64,000 nucleotides of DNA from Lingula anatina. Lineage: Eukaryota; Brachiopoda; Lingulata; Lingulida; Lingulidae. The notes below the pieces were generated by a model. That model was not told where the DNA came from, ran no database searches, and worked only from the letters and a program-made list of their open reading frames with translations. A program made the translations under genes and the position numbers. Location of the stretch: NCBI RefSeq assembly GCF_001039355.2, contig NW_019773959.1, forward strand, positions 161,655-225,654, written 5' to 3'. Shown one piece after another: positions 1 to 11,900 of the stretch; position 1 is the first letter of the stretch, and each line of letters opens with the position of its first letter.

Positions 1-462
1 ATGCATGCTTTTGAACCATCCTTTGAGGTGAGATACTTCTCTCGACATAGTTTCTGCCTGCTTTTGCCACAGTGTTTTTTAATGTCAAGTCATCTGTAAT
101 TACAACTCTTCTTGTTCCACAACATGTCGCTAGCCTCTAAGAAGGTGATCATCAACAACTCCTCCTCAGACAGCCTGTAGTCACGTCCCAATGGCGCCCT
201 TTTATTCTTGTTCTTAACCAAAGACCGTAGAGGAAAACAGGGAAGAGAAGGGGTTGGTAAGCCTGTTGACGCAAGACTTGAAGTTGCTGTATCTCTACCT
301 CTTGCACCAGCCTGGTCCAGCTCTGAATCACCATCCAGGCTGACTTAGAACCTGTTTATCTCTTACACCTGCTTGCTCCATCTCAGATTCTGGCTCCAGT
401 CTGGGCACCTCTCCTCTAGCACCACGACCTCTGCCTTTATGACCCCTTCCTTTGGGAGGCAT
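1..462 (-). pseudogene. Decayed MADF-like transposon DNA-binding protein, 5' part
   Basis: Read on the minus strand, an ATG at 462-460 opens a Gly/Arg-rich start (MPPKGRGHKGRGRGARG). This frame stops near 330. The next frame resumes as an acidic then basic linker and reaches YRLSEEELLMITFLEASDML (roughly 190-120), followed by an in-frame stop near 88. After it come LDIKKHCGKSRQKLCREKYL and a basic end running off the window. The order of basic Gly/Arg head, linker and Leu/Trp/basic helical block resembles the MADF/Myb-like accessory proteins of Harbinger/PIF-type DNA transposons. That family call is an inference from pattern only. At least one frameshift and one internal stop make it non-functional. 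It lies just outside the edge of the first long duplication, so it may be present in only one haplotype. Confidence 0.5.
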
Positions 463-969
463 CCTGAACTTCACTGGTTTCTTTTGATATAAATCTGCAG
501 CTTTTATATAGAGAACAAGCTACATGATCACTGCTGACTAAGGAACGCTATCTGTTCGATTATAGCATGCTGAATGCGCAGGTCATTTGTTCCCTGTGCC
601 AAAAACCCATTGTGCATTCAATGGATTTTTCTTACACGTGTGTTCTATATTTAATCTTCATGCACCCTTTATATGCAAAATATGCCAACAAAATGCTATG
701 TATTTGCTATTATCTTGCACTTTTCTGGCCAATTCTGTCAAAACTTGGACGTACAACAGCACATATGGCTTATTTTCATGCACAATGCATGCATACCTTG
801 GGAGTTCTTTAGGTGTGACAGGGCCTTTAGGGATTGGAGAATATTGGATGCTTCTCGCCATCTTGATTCTAAGTTTGGTGCGCAGCGAGCTATATTAACT
901 TTGATTCGTAGTGTGTAACATAGTTACAAAATCAATATATTGCCCATAAAAGTTTCCAACTCCATTGCA
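463..969. other. Non-coding stretch, no feature recognised
   Basis: Short ORFs in several frames overlap one another here and none looks coding. It is unique sequence left of the first long duplication. It may be part of the transposon whose decayed gene occupies 1-462, but I see no terminal inverted repeats that would prove this. Confidence 0.4.
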
Positions 970-3900
970 TAATGATGTATTACTAATAGAGCAACAAACT
1001 GCATTTGTTTTTGACTGATTTTGATAGCAAATAGATCTCATCTATTTAGGCTGTCTGCACAAGCATGTAACAAGCTAACAGAGTACGCATGCCCAAGCAT
1101 ATTTCATTTAAGACGGACCAATATTTTTATACGAAATAGAATTCAACATATGCTGGGAAATGTATGACATGTTGCATGAATACATTACTTGGGGGTTATT
1201 CCACAGCATTTCAGTAATGACTACTTTGTCCTTTGATCTTATAGGAGTACTGCTAGGGTGACTTTTAAGACATTCTTTATGTCCATTCCAAATTTTCATT
1301 CCTTCACTATGAATTTATAAAACACCATAAAATGCATGGATTTCACAGGCAGTTTTAAATTTGTCACCATCACTAGAGCATGCCAGTATTTTCACCAATT
1401 TGTACATCCCAATTCAAATCTATCCAAGCCTTAACAAACTGAATTTCCAGGAAGTTGCACCATTCGACAGGCGATGTGTACAGAAGTACTACCAGAAACT
1501 CTGGTACCAGTATTTGCAATAAAATTTTTATACACGAGATATGAGCCCATGACTATAATGTGTCATTAAACAATTTGGCATTATTTTGCTTATTTACTGA
1601 ATTATGAAATCGGACTTAAGCCCTACAAGAAAATTTTCTGGCACTGGATTGGAGAAATTTTTGTTGTGAAATGGGTGTTAAAGCAGTGCTGATAGCCGAG
1701 AAAAGCTTAGTAGTTGGACCATAATTAAAGGGTAACACAAGCTGAAATATTTTCATACCATTACTTTGTATTGATAGCTGTTCAGTAGAGATTTTTTTAA
1801 AACGGATATTGTATTCTTAAATAACGCAAGTCCAGAAATGAATGTAAAACTTTATTCATTAAAAATGTTGTGATCAGAATTTTACTGACATTGCAGTTTG
1901 TTCCAGTGGCATATTGTTTATGTAAACAATGAGATTTACCTTGATGGAATTCAGATAATTTTTAGTTTCAAGTATACACATACCTTAAAAATAAATGCTA
2001 CCTCAAAAATAAATGTAATTAAGCTTTATGAGATACATTTAAGTGCACTGCATAAGCTGAACAAATTGTACCTCATGTGATTTTGTTTCATATAACAATT
2101 CAGTTATATCTGTATAATAATTGCAAAGTCTCTTCTAGTGTAAAAACTTAGATATAGAAATGGAACTTTTTTTTCTTTCAGAGAAATAAAAATATTAAAG
2201 ATCTTCATTATTTGTTCGATCATATTGCAAATGCTTATTTTAAATAACTGTCAATGTATATCAATCCTTTCCGAATTAAAGAACTAGAAGCTAGGAATTT
2301 TCTGTCACTTGGGACTAAAATAACAGAGACAGCCCTTTAAACTTTTCCAATTTCATATTTGATATTTCACATAATTTTGTACATTTTTACCCTATTCTCA
2401 TTTTGTACTTTTGTCACTAAACTTCCACTGGTAAGATAGTTACAGTTTGATGCAATGTACAAAAAATTACCCAATGTATATGAGGCCTACTTTCAAAAAA
2501 GAGATCATAAAAATACTTGTCTTTTCTTTTTGTCCTACACTTGAAGTGAGATTAGGTTTATATGTGCAAAATATATACTACATGTAGCACAAATTTAAAA
2601 AGATGTGATCAGTTCAATATTTCATAAAGTTCTGTAAAATCCCAAATTCCAAGATTTTTCATTTAATTCTAGTTCCTGAATTTGTGAAGATCATCAAAAT
2701 TTGATAAATACAAAATGTCTATAGAGATTTTTAAACCAAGTTTCATGTCTGACAATAAGCAAAAAATTGTACTGGCTACTTTCTTTATAACAACATTTTG
2801 AATCGAGATTTTTTAATCCAAGTTTCATTTCTGACAATAAGCGAACTTAGAAAATTGTACTGGCTACTTTTTTTATAACAACATTTCATGGATCATTTAC
2901 TTAGTTGTTTGAATATAGACTCGACCTAAAAAGTTCAGAAACATTGTCATTTTGAATAATTATAAAATAACAATGTCCAAGGTAAATACTTATTTTAACC
3001 AAATATTGACGGACAATGCACCTACCATTGTTTACTTTTTTAAAATAAACTGAAGATTTTTCCACTACATTGCATAGCTTTTTAATTACTGAAAAGCCAT
3101 TTTATGTTTATCTTTTTTGGTCGAGTGTATTATGACCTTAACAAGAAACTTTTTGTAAAACTTAAGTGCTGTATGTTCAGCTATAAAGTGATATTTTCCA
3201 TTAACATGTCCACCAATCCCAATCTGAAACATCATATAGCTGCCATATAATACCATACTCCCAAACCACCAAATGCACAGTACCCTGTTGCTTTTTACCC
3301 CATTGCTTTTTATGGGAACATCAAACTACATATTCTCTAAACACTCCAGACCAAAAAATGATGATTCTCTTTACAGCATCATTTTTTTCTCTAAAGCTTG
3401 AATTAAAAGAAAGGTTTTACAGATTTTAATATACAAAGCCAATATACTTGTGCTTTCCATTCCCTGTGTTTGTCACCATCTTTTGAATTTTTTCATCTGC
3501 ATGATCAATCACAAGATGAAAAATTTAACCAAATAACAATCAGGGAGAACAAATTACCTTCACAAAATCACCAAATAAAATTGATTTTGTGCCAGTGGCA
3601 GGAAAAGCAGTTAAATGGACAAAACTGACATCATGTCTACAACCATGTTTTCTTATATAAATACTGAAGTATTTATAATGTCTTGGCAAAGTCCATGATA
3701 GTGTTGCTGATGATCTCTGCACACTCAATAATTTGTTTTTCATTGATGATGAGAGGAGGAGCAAACCTTATTATGTCACCATGTGTGGGCTTGGCAAGGA
3801 GTCCATTATCACGCAACTTTACACAGACATCCCATGCACTAAATTCTGAAAAAAAAAGAGCAGAAACTATAAATAGCCCATAATGAAATCTTTAAGGAAA

Positions 3901-4899
3901 AAGAAACAAATAAAGAAGTGATGAGAAGACAAAATACACTGCATAATGATAAGTTATTAAGACATAGTGTAAACAAATTAGTGCAAATACTTTAAATCCA
4001 GCATCAACAATTAATGGCAGAGCGTTTACTTACTTTCATTAATGACAATGGCATTAAGAAGGCCTTTTCCTCTAACAATGGATACAACATCAGTTGGCAA
4101 TTTCCTCAACTCCTTTCTCAGGACTTCTCCCAACTTGAATGCATTTTCTGCTAAGTTTTCTTCTTCTAACACCTGTAGTGAGCCAGGAGATGTAGTTTTC
4201 ATTGACAATGAAATACCAAATGCTTACCTTAACAATGAAAATGTCTTGTCTTTAATTGGTAATGTAGCAGAAAAAAATAATTCTATATGCCTTGCTTTAT
4301 ATCATTCCCATTTTATATTTGTCTTTGCAAACACCTTTTATAATATTAAATGAAAAAAAAAAGTATCTGCTGAATCACCTGAAGAGCTGCCATGGCAATT
4401 TTACAGGCCACAGGATTTCCACCATAGGTGGAGCCATGTTCTCCAGGCTTTATAGTCAACATTACTTCATCATCTGCAAGCACTGCTGACACCTGGTAGA
4501 AAAATAATACAATACACATGCACAAGTAAAAAAGAGAATCCTGAATCTTGAAAACTTCAAGTCTTCGTCAAATCAAAATAACTTTATGATGGTTGTCTGT
4601 ACAGGCATAACTAACAAACACAATTAGGTGCATTTTACAACATCTATAAGCACTGGGATAAAACATGCCTTACCCCACAGTGTGGGCTTTCCTTCCTTTC
4701 TTGGAGTCTCAAAGTAGTTTGAAATAATAAACATCCATCAGTGGGCCTATTTCCCAAATTTGATAAAAAAAGGGAGAAGGGAATGATAACACCGCCACCC
4801 TCCCTGATCTGCATATGAAACATTACAGACATCCAGTTTCAAAACCTTTCTTTTAATCAAAAATTTTCTGTACTTCTTAAATTATTTATAAGATTGCAC
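970..4899. repeat. Left copy of 3.9 kb direct duplication (OAT 3' half)
   Basis: This segment is repeated almost base for base at about 4956-8901. The match begins at taatgatgtattactaatag (970 and 4956) and ends at the N at 4900, just before the donor of OAT exon 5 in the right copy. Differences are scattered substitutions and small indels. It carries OAT exons 6-8 and the downstream flank. The flank (970-3672) contains no gene. It does hold a short internal tandem repeat of about 83 bp near 2720-2890, shared with the right copy. The likely origin is two alleles placed end to end in the assembly. Confidence 0.92.
3673..4492 (-). pseudogene. OAT: OAT exons 6-8, duplicated fragment (probable alternative allele)
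   Basis: Three minus-strand exons lie at 4379-4492 (114 nt), 4034-4172 (139 nt) and 3673-3845 (173 nt). They encode the last 142 residues of ornithine aminotransferase with intact splice sites and a TAA stop. Lengths and phases equal those of exons 6-8 at 7676-8496. I see only three amino-acid differences: Lys for Asn in LGEVLR(K/N)ELRK, Ile for Met in EKQI(I/M)ECAE and Asn for Ser in IIS(N/S)TIMD. No exon 1-5 lies upstream of it: the copy ends at the N at 4900. Standing alone it cannot encode a PLP enzyme, because the catalytic Lys is in exon 5. It is best read as the other haplotype's 3' end, not a true paralogue. Confidence 0.85.
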
Positions 4900-4900
4900 N
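4900..4900. other. Single-N assembly junction
   Basis: The N separates the two copies of the 3.9 kb duplication. The 55 bp after it (4901-4955, rich in gcgcgc) belong to neither copy. They mark where the second haplotype's flank diverges from the first. Confidence 0.9.
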
Positions 4901-4955
4901 GACGAAAATCGGTGCGCGCGCAGGATGTCATCCATAAAATTAAAAAAGTGTGGCC

Positions 4956-7900
4956 TAATGATGTATTACTAATAGAGCAACAAACTGCATTTGTTTTTGA
5001 CTGATTTTGATAGCAAATAGATCTCGTCTATTTAGGCTGTCTGCACCAGCATGTCACAAGCTAACAGAGTATGCATGCCCAAGCATATTTCATTTAAGAC
5101 GGACCAATATTTTTATACGAAATAGAATTCAACATATGCTGGGAAATGTATGACATGTTGCATGAATGCATTACTTGGGGGTTATTCTACAGCATTTCAG
5201 TAATGACTGCAATGTCCTTTGATCTTATAGGAGTACTGCTGGGGTAAATTTTAAGACATTCTTTGGCCTTTCCAAATTTTCATTCCTTCACTATGTATTT
5301 TTAAAACACCATAAAATGCATGGATTTCACAGGCAGTTTTAAATTTGCCACCATCACTACAGCATGCCAGTATTTTCACCAGTGTGTACATCCCAATTCA
5401 AATCTATCCAAGCCTTAACAAAACTGAATTTCCAGGAAGTTGCTCCATTCGACAAAAGATGTGTACAGCAGTACTACCAGAAACTGTGGTACCAGCATTA
5501 GCAATAAAATTTTTATATACAAGATATGAGCCCTTGACTACAATGTGTCATTAAACAACTTTGGATTATTTTGCCTATTTACTGAATGATGAAATCAGAC
5601 TTCCCTACAAGAAAAATTTCTGGCACTGGATTGGAGAAATTTTTGTTGTGAAATGGGTGTTAAAGCAGTAGTGCTGATAGCCGAGAAAAGCTTAGTAGTT
5701 GGACCATAATTAAAGGATAACACAAGCTGAAATATTTTCATACCATTACTTTGTATTGATAGCTGTTCAGTAGAGATTTTTTTAAAACCGATATTGTATT
5801 CTTAAATAACGCAAGTCCAGAAATGAATGTAAAACTTTATTCATTTAAAATGTTGTTGTGATCAGAATTTTACTGACATTGCAGTTTGTTCCAGTGGCAT
5901 ATTGTTTATGTAAACAATGAGATTTCCCTTGATGGAATTCAGATAATTTTTAGTTTCAAGTATACACATACCTTAAAAATAAATGCTACCTCAAAAATAA
6001 ATGTAATTAAGCTTTATGAAATTATGAGATACATTTAAGTGCACTGCATAAACTGAACAAATTTTACCTCGTGATTTTGTTTCATATAACAATTCAGTGT
6101 CTGTATAATAATTGCAAAGTCTCTTCTAGTGTAAAACTAAAACAGAAATGGAACTTTTTTACTTTCAGAGAAATAAAAATAATACAAATCTTCGTTATTT
6201 GTTCAATCACATTGCACATGCTTATTTTTAATAACTGTCAATGTATATCAATCCTTTCTGCATTAAAGAACTAGAAGCTAGGAATTTTCTGTCACTTGGG
6301 ACTAAAATAACAGAGACAGCCCTTTAAACTTTTCCAATTTCATATTTGATATTTCACATAATTTTGTACATTTTTACCCTTTTCTCATTTTGTACTTTTG
6401 TCACTAAACTTACACTGGTAAGATAGTAACAGTTTGATGCAATGTACAAAAAAAATTACCCTATGTATATGAGGCCAACTTTCAAAAAAGAGATCATAAA
6501 AATACTTTTCTTTTTGTCCTACATTTGAAGTGAGATTAGGTTTATATGTGCAAAATATAGACTACATGTAGCACAACTTTAAAAAGATGTGATCAGTTCA
6601 ATATTTCATAAAGTTCAGACAGAGCTTTTTCTGTAGAATCCCAAATTCCAAGATTTTTCATTTAATTCTAGTTCCTGAATTTGTGAAGATCATCAAAACT
6701 TGATAAATACAAAATGTCTATAGAGATTTTAAAACCAAGTTTCTTGTCTGACAATTAGCAAAAAATTGTACTGGCTACTTTCTTTATAACAACATTTTGA
6801 ATTGAGATTTTTTAAATCCAAGTTTCATGTCTGACAATAAGCGAACTTAGAAAATTGTACTGGCTACTTTTTTTATAACAACATTTCATGGATCATTTAC
6901 TTAGATGCTTGAATATAGACTCGACCTAAAAAGTTAAGAAACATTGTCATTTTGAATAATTATAAAATAACAATGTCCAAGGTAAATACTTATTATAACC
7001 AAATATTGACGGGCAATGCACCTACCATTGTTTACTTTTTTAAAATAAACTGAAGATTTTTCCACTACATTGCATAGCTTTTTAATTACTGAAAAACCAT
7101 TTAATGTTTATCTTTTTTGGTCGAGTGTATTATGACCTTAACAAGAAACTTTTTGTAAAACTAAAGTGCTGTATGTTCAGCTATAGAGTGATATTTTCCA
7201 TTAACATTTCCACCAATCCCAATCTGAAACATATAGCTGCCATATAATACTATACTCCCAAACCACCAAATGCACAGTACCCCGTTGCTTTTTACCCCAT
7301 TGCTTTTTTATGGGAACATCAAACTACATATTCTCTAAACACTCCTGACAAAAAAATGATGATTCTCTTTACAGCATCATTTTTTCTCTAAAGCTTGAAT
7401 AAAAAAAAAAAAGGTTTTACAGATTTTAATATACAAAGCCAATATACTTGTGCTTTCCATTCCCTGTGTTTGTCACCATCTTTTGAATTTTTTCATCTGC
7501 ATGATCAATCACAAGATGAAAAATTATTTAACCAAACAACAATCAGGGAGAACAAATTACTTTCACAAAATCACCAAATAAAATCGATTCTGTGCAAGTG
7601 GCAGGATAAGCAGTTAAATAGACACAACTGACAAGATGTCTACAACCATGTTTTCTTATATAAATATTTAAGTTTCTATAATGTCTTGGCAAAGTCCATG
7701 ATGGTGCTGCTGATGATCTCTGCACACTCCATAATTTGCTTTTCATTGATGATGAGAGGAGGAGCAAACCTTATTATGTCACCATGTGTGGGCTTGGCAA
7801 GGAGTCCATTATCACGCAACTTTACACAGACATCCCATGCACTAAATTCTGTAAAGAAGAGCAGAAACTATAAATAGCCCATAACGAAATCTTTAAGGAA

Positions 7901-8901
7901 AAAAAATAAAGAAGTGATGAGAATACAAAATACACTGCATAATGATAAGTTATTAAGACATAGTGTAAGCAAATTAGTGCAAATATTTTTAATCCAGCAT
8001 CAACAATTAATGGCAGAGCGTTTACTTACTTTCATTAATGACAATGGCATTAAGAAGGCCTTTCCCTCTAACAATGGATACAACATCAGTTGGCAATTTC
8101 CTCAACTCATTTCTCAGGACCTCTCCCAACTTGAATGCATTCTCTGCTAAGTTTTCTTCTTCTAACACCTGTAGTGAGCCAGGAGATGTAGTTTTCATTG
8201 ACAATGAAATACCAAATGCTTACCTTAACAATGAAAATGTCTTGTCTTTAATTGGTAATGTAGCAGAAAAAAATTATTCTATATGCCTTGCTTTATATCA
8301 TTCCCATTTTATATTTGTCTTTGCAAACACCTTTTATAATATTAAATGAAGAAAAAAAAAAAGAAAGTATCTGTTGAATCACCTGAAGAGCTGCCATGGC
8401 AATTTTACAGGCCACAGGATTACCACCATAGGTGGAGCCATGTTCTCCAGGCTTTATAGTCAACATTACTTCATCATCTGCAAGCACTGCTGACACCTGG
8501 TAGAAAAATAATACAATACACATGCACAAGTAAAAAAGAGAATCCTGAATCTTGAAAACTTCAAGTCTTCGTCAAATCAAAATAACTTTATGATGGTTGT
8601 CTGTACAGGCACAACTAACAAACACAATTAGGTGCATTTTACAACATCTATAAGCACTGGGATAAAACATGCCTTACCCCACAGTGTGGGCTTTCCTTCC
8701 TTTCTTGGAGTCTCAAAGTAGTTTGAAATAATAAACATCCATCAGTGGGCCTATTTCCCAAATATGATAAAAAAAGGGAGAAGGGAATGATAACACCGCC
8801 ACCCTCCCTGATCTGCATATGAAACATTACAGACATCCAGTTTCAAAACCCTTCTTATAATCAAAAATTTTCTGTACTTCTTAAATTATTTATAAGATTG
8901 C
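4956..8901. repeat. Right copy of 3.9 kb direct duplication
   Basis: It is near-identical to 970-4899 and continues without a break into the rest of OAT, so this copy belongs to the full-length gene. The 4956-7675 part is downstream flank of OAT. I see no gene in it, only AT-rich sequence and small indels against the left copy. Confidence 0.92.
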
Positions 8902-11900
8902 GCATACTGGATATACCCCTCCTGACAGAGCTTTTCCCAGCACGACCAGATCTGGTCTCACTTCCTCATAGTCCACACACAAACGCCTGAAATTAAAACA
9001 CCACATATAATTATAGAATATTATCTGTTTGCTTCAAAATGAATTTTCATAAGGATAATGACCCCTTTCACATAGTAATACACCTTCACTTCAAACATTA
9101 CAGTCAAACATACTTGGATCAACAATAAAATTTTATGTCTAGATGACTTCCATCTTCCATTACCAAAGGTTATTTGTTGCTATCATTATGTCTACCACAC
9201 CCAATGGGGAGATTTTAACAAGTCGCATAGCTGTAAGAATTTTAACAAACCATCCAGCAGTAAGCCCTCTGCTTGAAGAGGGCCCTCCAAATGAAGGCTG
9301 GACAGATCGATAGCTAAGCCCTTGATTCAAGGGAAAAGTAACTTATCAGGGTATCTACAACAAAAAAAGACAGCCCATTACAAACAGCACAACATAATAT
9401 TGTGCACACTCGCCTTCCTGTTCTAGCCAGTCCTGTCTGTACTTCATCAGCAATCCAAAGTACATTGTTCTTAGTGCAGGTGTCCCTGATGGCTTTAAGG
9501 TAACCAGGGTCTGGAACTACAACACCTGCCTCCCCTTGGATAGGCTCCACCATGAATGCACAAACTTTAGGGTCCTTCAAGGCAGCCTGAAGATTATTGC
9601 AGAGTCACAATTCATAATTTGTTTTTCTCTTACAGCATGTTTAGTGTAAGATTACTTTTTCTTGGTCAATCAATTGGAATGTGTTTAAATACATAAACTT
9701 CTGCTGTTTTGCGTATAATCTTAGGATTATTGAGGCATACACAAACCAGTTTTAGAAAAAAAAAAAATTTTCAAACCTTATACATACAATGATGAAATAA
9801 ACAATGTTTAAGATTGGGAAGAATCATTGCAAATAATTCTTGAGATGATTAAGCATGAGATAACTTCTGCCCAATGCATAGAATGCTCTATTTCTATTAC
9901 TCCCCATTATGCAACTTTTAGTTTCATTGTACAAATGTTATGTTATGTTATGTTATGTTATGTTATGTTATGTTGTGTTATGTTATGTTATAGCCTCCAT
10001 TGTTTTGTGCTAGTGCCGAATAAATTAATACATAACCAGTGATCATGTACCACCTAACACATTGAAAATAGTTGGACTCACTTGTAATGCAGAGACATCG
10101 TTGTAAGGTATAGTGCTAAAACCTGGCATAAATGGACCAAATCCTCCATAGCAATCTGGGTCACTAGAGCTAGAAATGGCAGCCAAAGTTCGACCCCAGA
10201 AATTGCCAGCAGCAAATACAATCTTTGCCTCATTCTTTGGAATTCCTTTCACATCATATCCCCAGCGTCTGGCCAGCTTACAGGCAGTCTCTCCTCCCTC
10301 AACACCTAGAAAGAAAAAATAATAATTCCAAGAATTAGATTCACACATACTAGCTTGGTCGATCCAACTCTGCAGGGGATTTCCCTAAAAAGCGATCAGT
10401 TAAATCAGCTTAATTGTATGACACCCCTCCTTGAGCAGCTAGGGGGTAATTAACTATAGTGTGCTTCAACTGAACCCTGCTAGCAACTTTATTAAAATTC
10501 CATGCCTATCATAAAAATACTATTAAAACACATGCTAAATGACTCCTGCTTTATTAAAATTTTAGGTATTCGTCACTAACTAACCTTAAAGTAAATGAAG
10601 CTAATGTACCACTCAACTATCTCCCATAAACTGTGTGTTAATTTCTTAATTCAAGTCTCTGAAAAAGTTAACTAAAATATGGGCATTTTGCATAATTTTT
10701 TGTTTCATGTGCATTCTCATTAGAAACACATTCAGGACAGGAAAACAAAGGACTTCAGTGATGTGAATCCTGATAATATTTCATCTGAATTTTTAATCGC
10801 AACAAAATCCTTTTATTTGACCTTTGGCTGAAACCAGTTATGTGGTATTTATGCAGTGCTTGGCATAACAACCTACATGGCTGTATTATTAAATAAAGGG
10901 CATATAAACATTCAACCTATAAAACTTGTATAAAGCTATAGTTGAAGCAAATGGACTCCATATAAACCCAAACATCAAATATGACACAGTTCAACTGTAA
11001 ACTTATCTGTCTTATGACTGAGATAAAAAAAGTAAAATACTACTTCAAAAAATTATGTGGGCTTGCTTGAAACATACGCAATCCCCCAAAATATTGATTG
11101 AAAAAAATGCAAAATTTTACAGTTATAAAAACATTAAGCTATTTTTTCCTAAAGTATTCAGGTTCCTAGTCTGTTTTAAATGAAACATTTCTATACATTC
11201 GGGGGATTAGGAGTAAAATCCTACCTGTATTCATAGGCAGGACCTTGTCATATCCAAAGAGATTGTGCATGAACTCTTCATATTCTCCCAGCAGATTGCT
11301 GTAGAATGCCCTAGAAGTAAGTGTCAGCACCTCAGCCTGGCCCTTCAAAGCCTCTATAATCTTCGGGTGACAGTGTCCCTGGTTCACTGCACTGTACGCA
11401 CTGAGGAAGTCATAATATTGGTTGCCTTCTACATCCCACACATGGACACCTAGCACAAATTATAAATAATACTACACAGTTTACAATACATAAGATAAGA
11501 ATGGTTTTGAAATACATGTGACTTTAATTGGAACTGCTGTCAACCATTCCAAACTAAATTGGTCTGCAGAATACTCAACAATGCAACAAGCAGATGCGAT
11601 AGAAACTTCTAAAATCTATGGGAATACGCCCTTAAGTTTTACTCTTGTCCATGCAGNAGACCCCATTCCCAGAGATTAGATCGATCCAAACTAGATCGAC
11701 CTAACTCCCTGGGGGTTAACGCTAAATAGCTGTCAGCAGAGTGGGCACGAAAGTTAATTACCCCCTTACAGCTTGTAGGAGGCGGGACAGACATTTAAGC
11801 CGGATTATCTGACATCAATCTAGTAAGACTCCCCACGGGAATAGATCAATCTAAAATCTATGGGAATACGCCCTTAAATTTTACTCTTGTCCATGCAGAA

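Noticed and set aside
3673..4492. A second, truncated OAT gene
   Set aside because: It lacks exons 1-5, abuts an N and has only three amino-acid changes. An allelic copy explains all of this.
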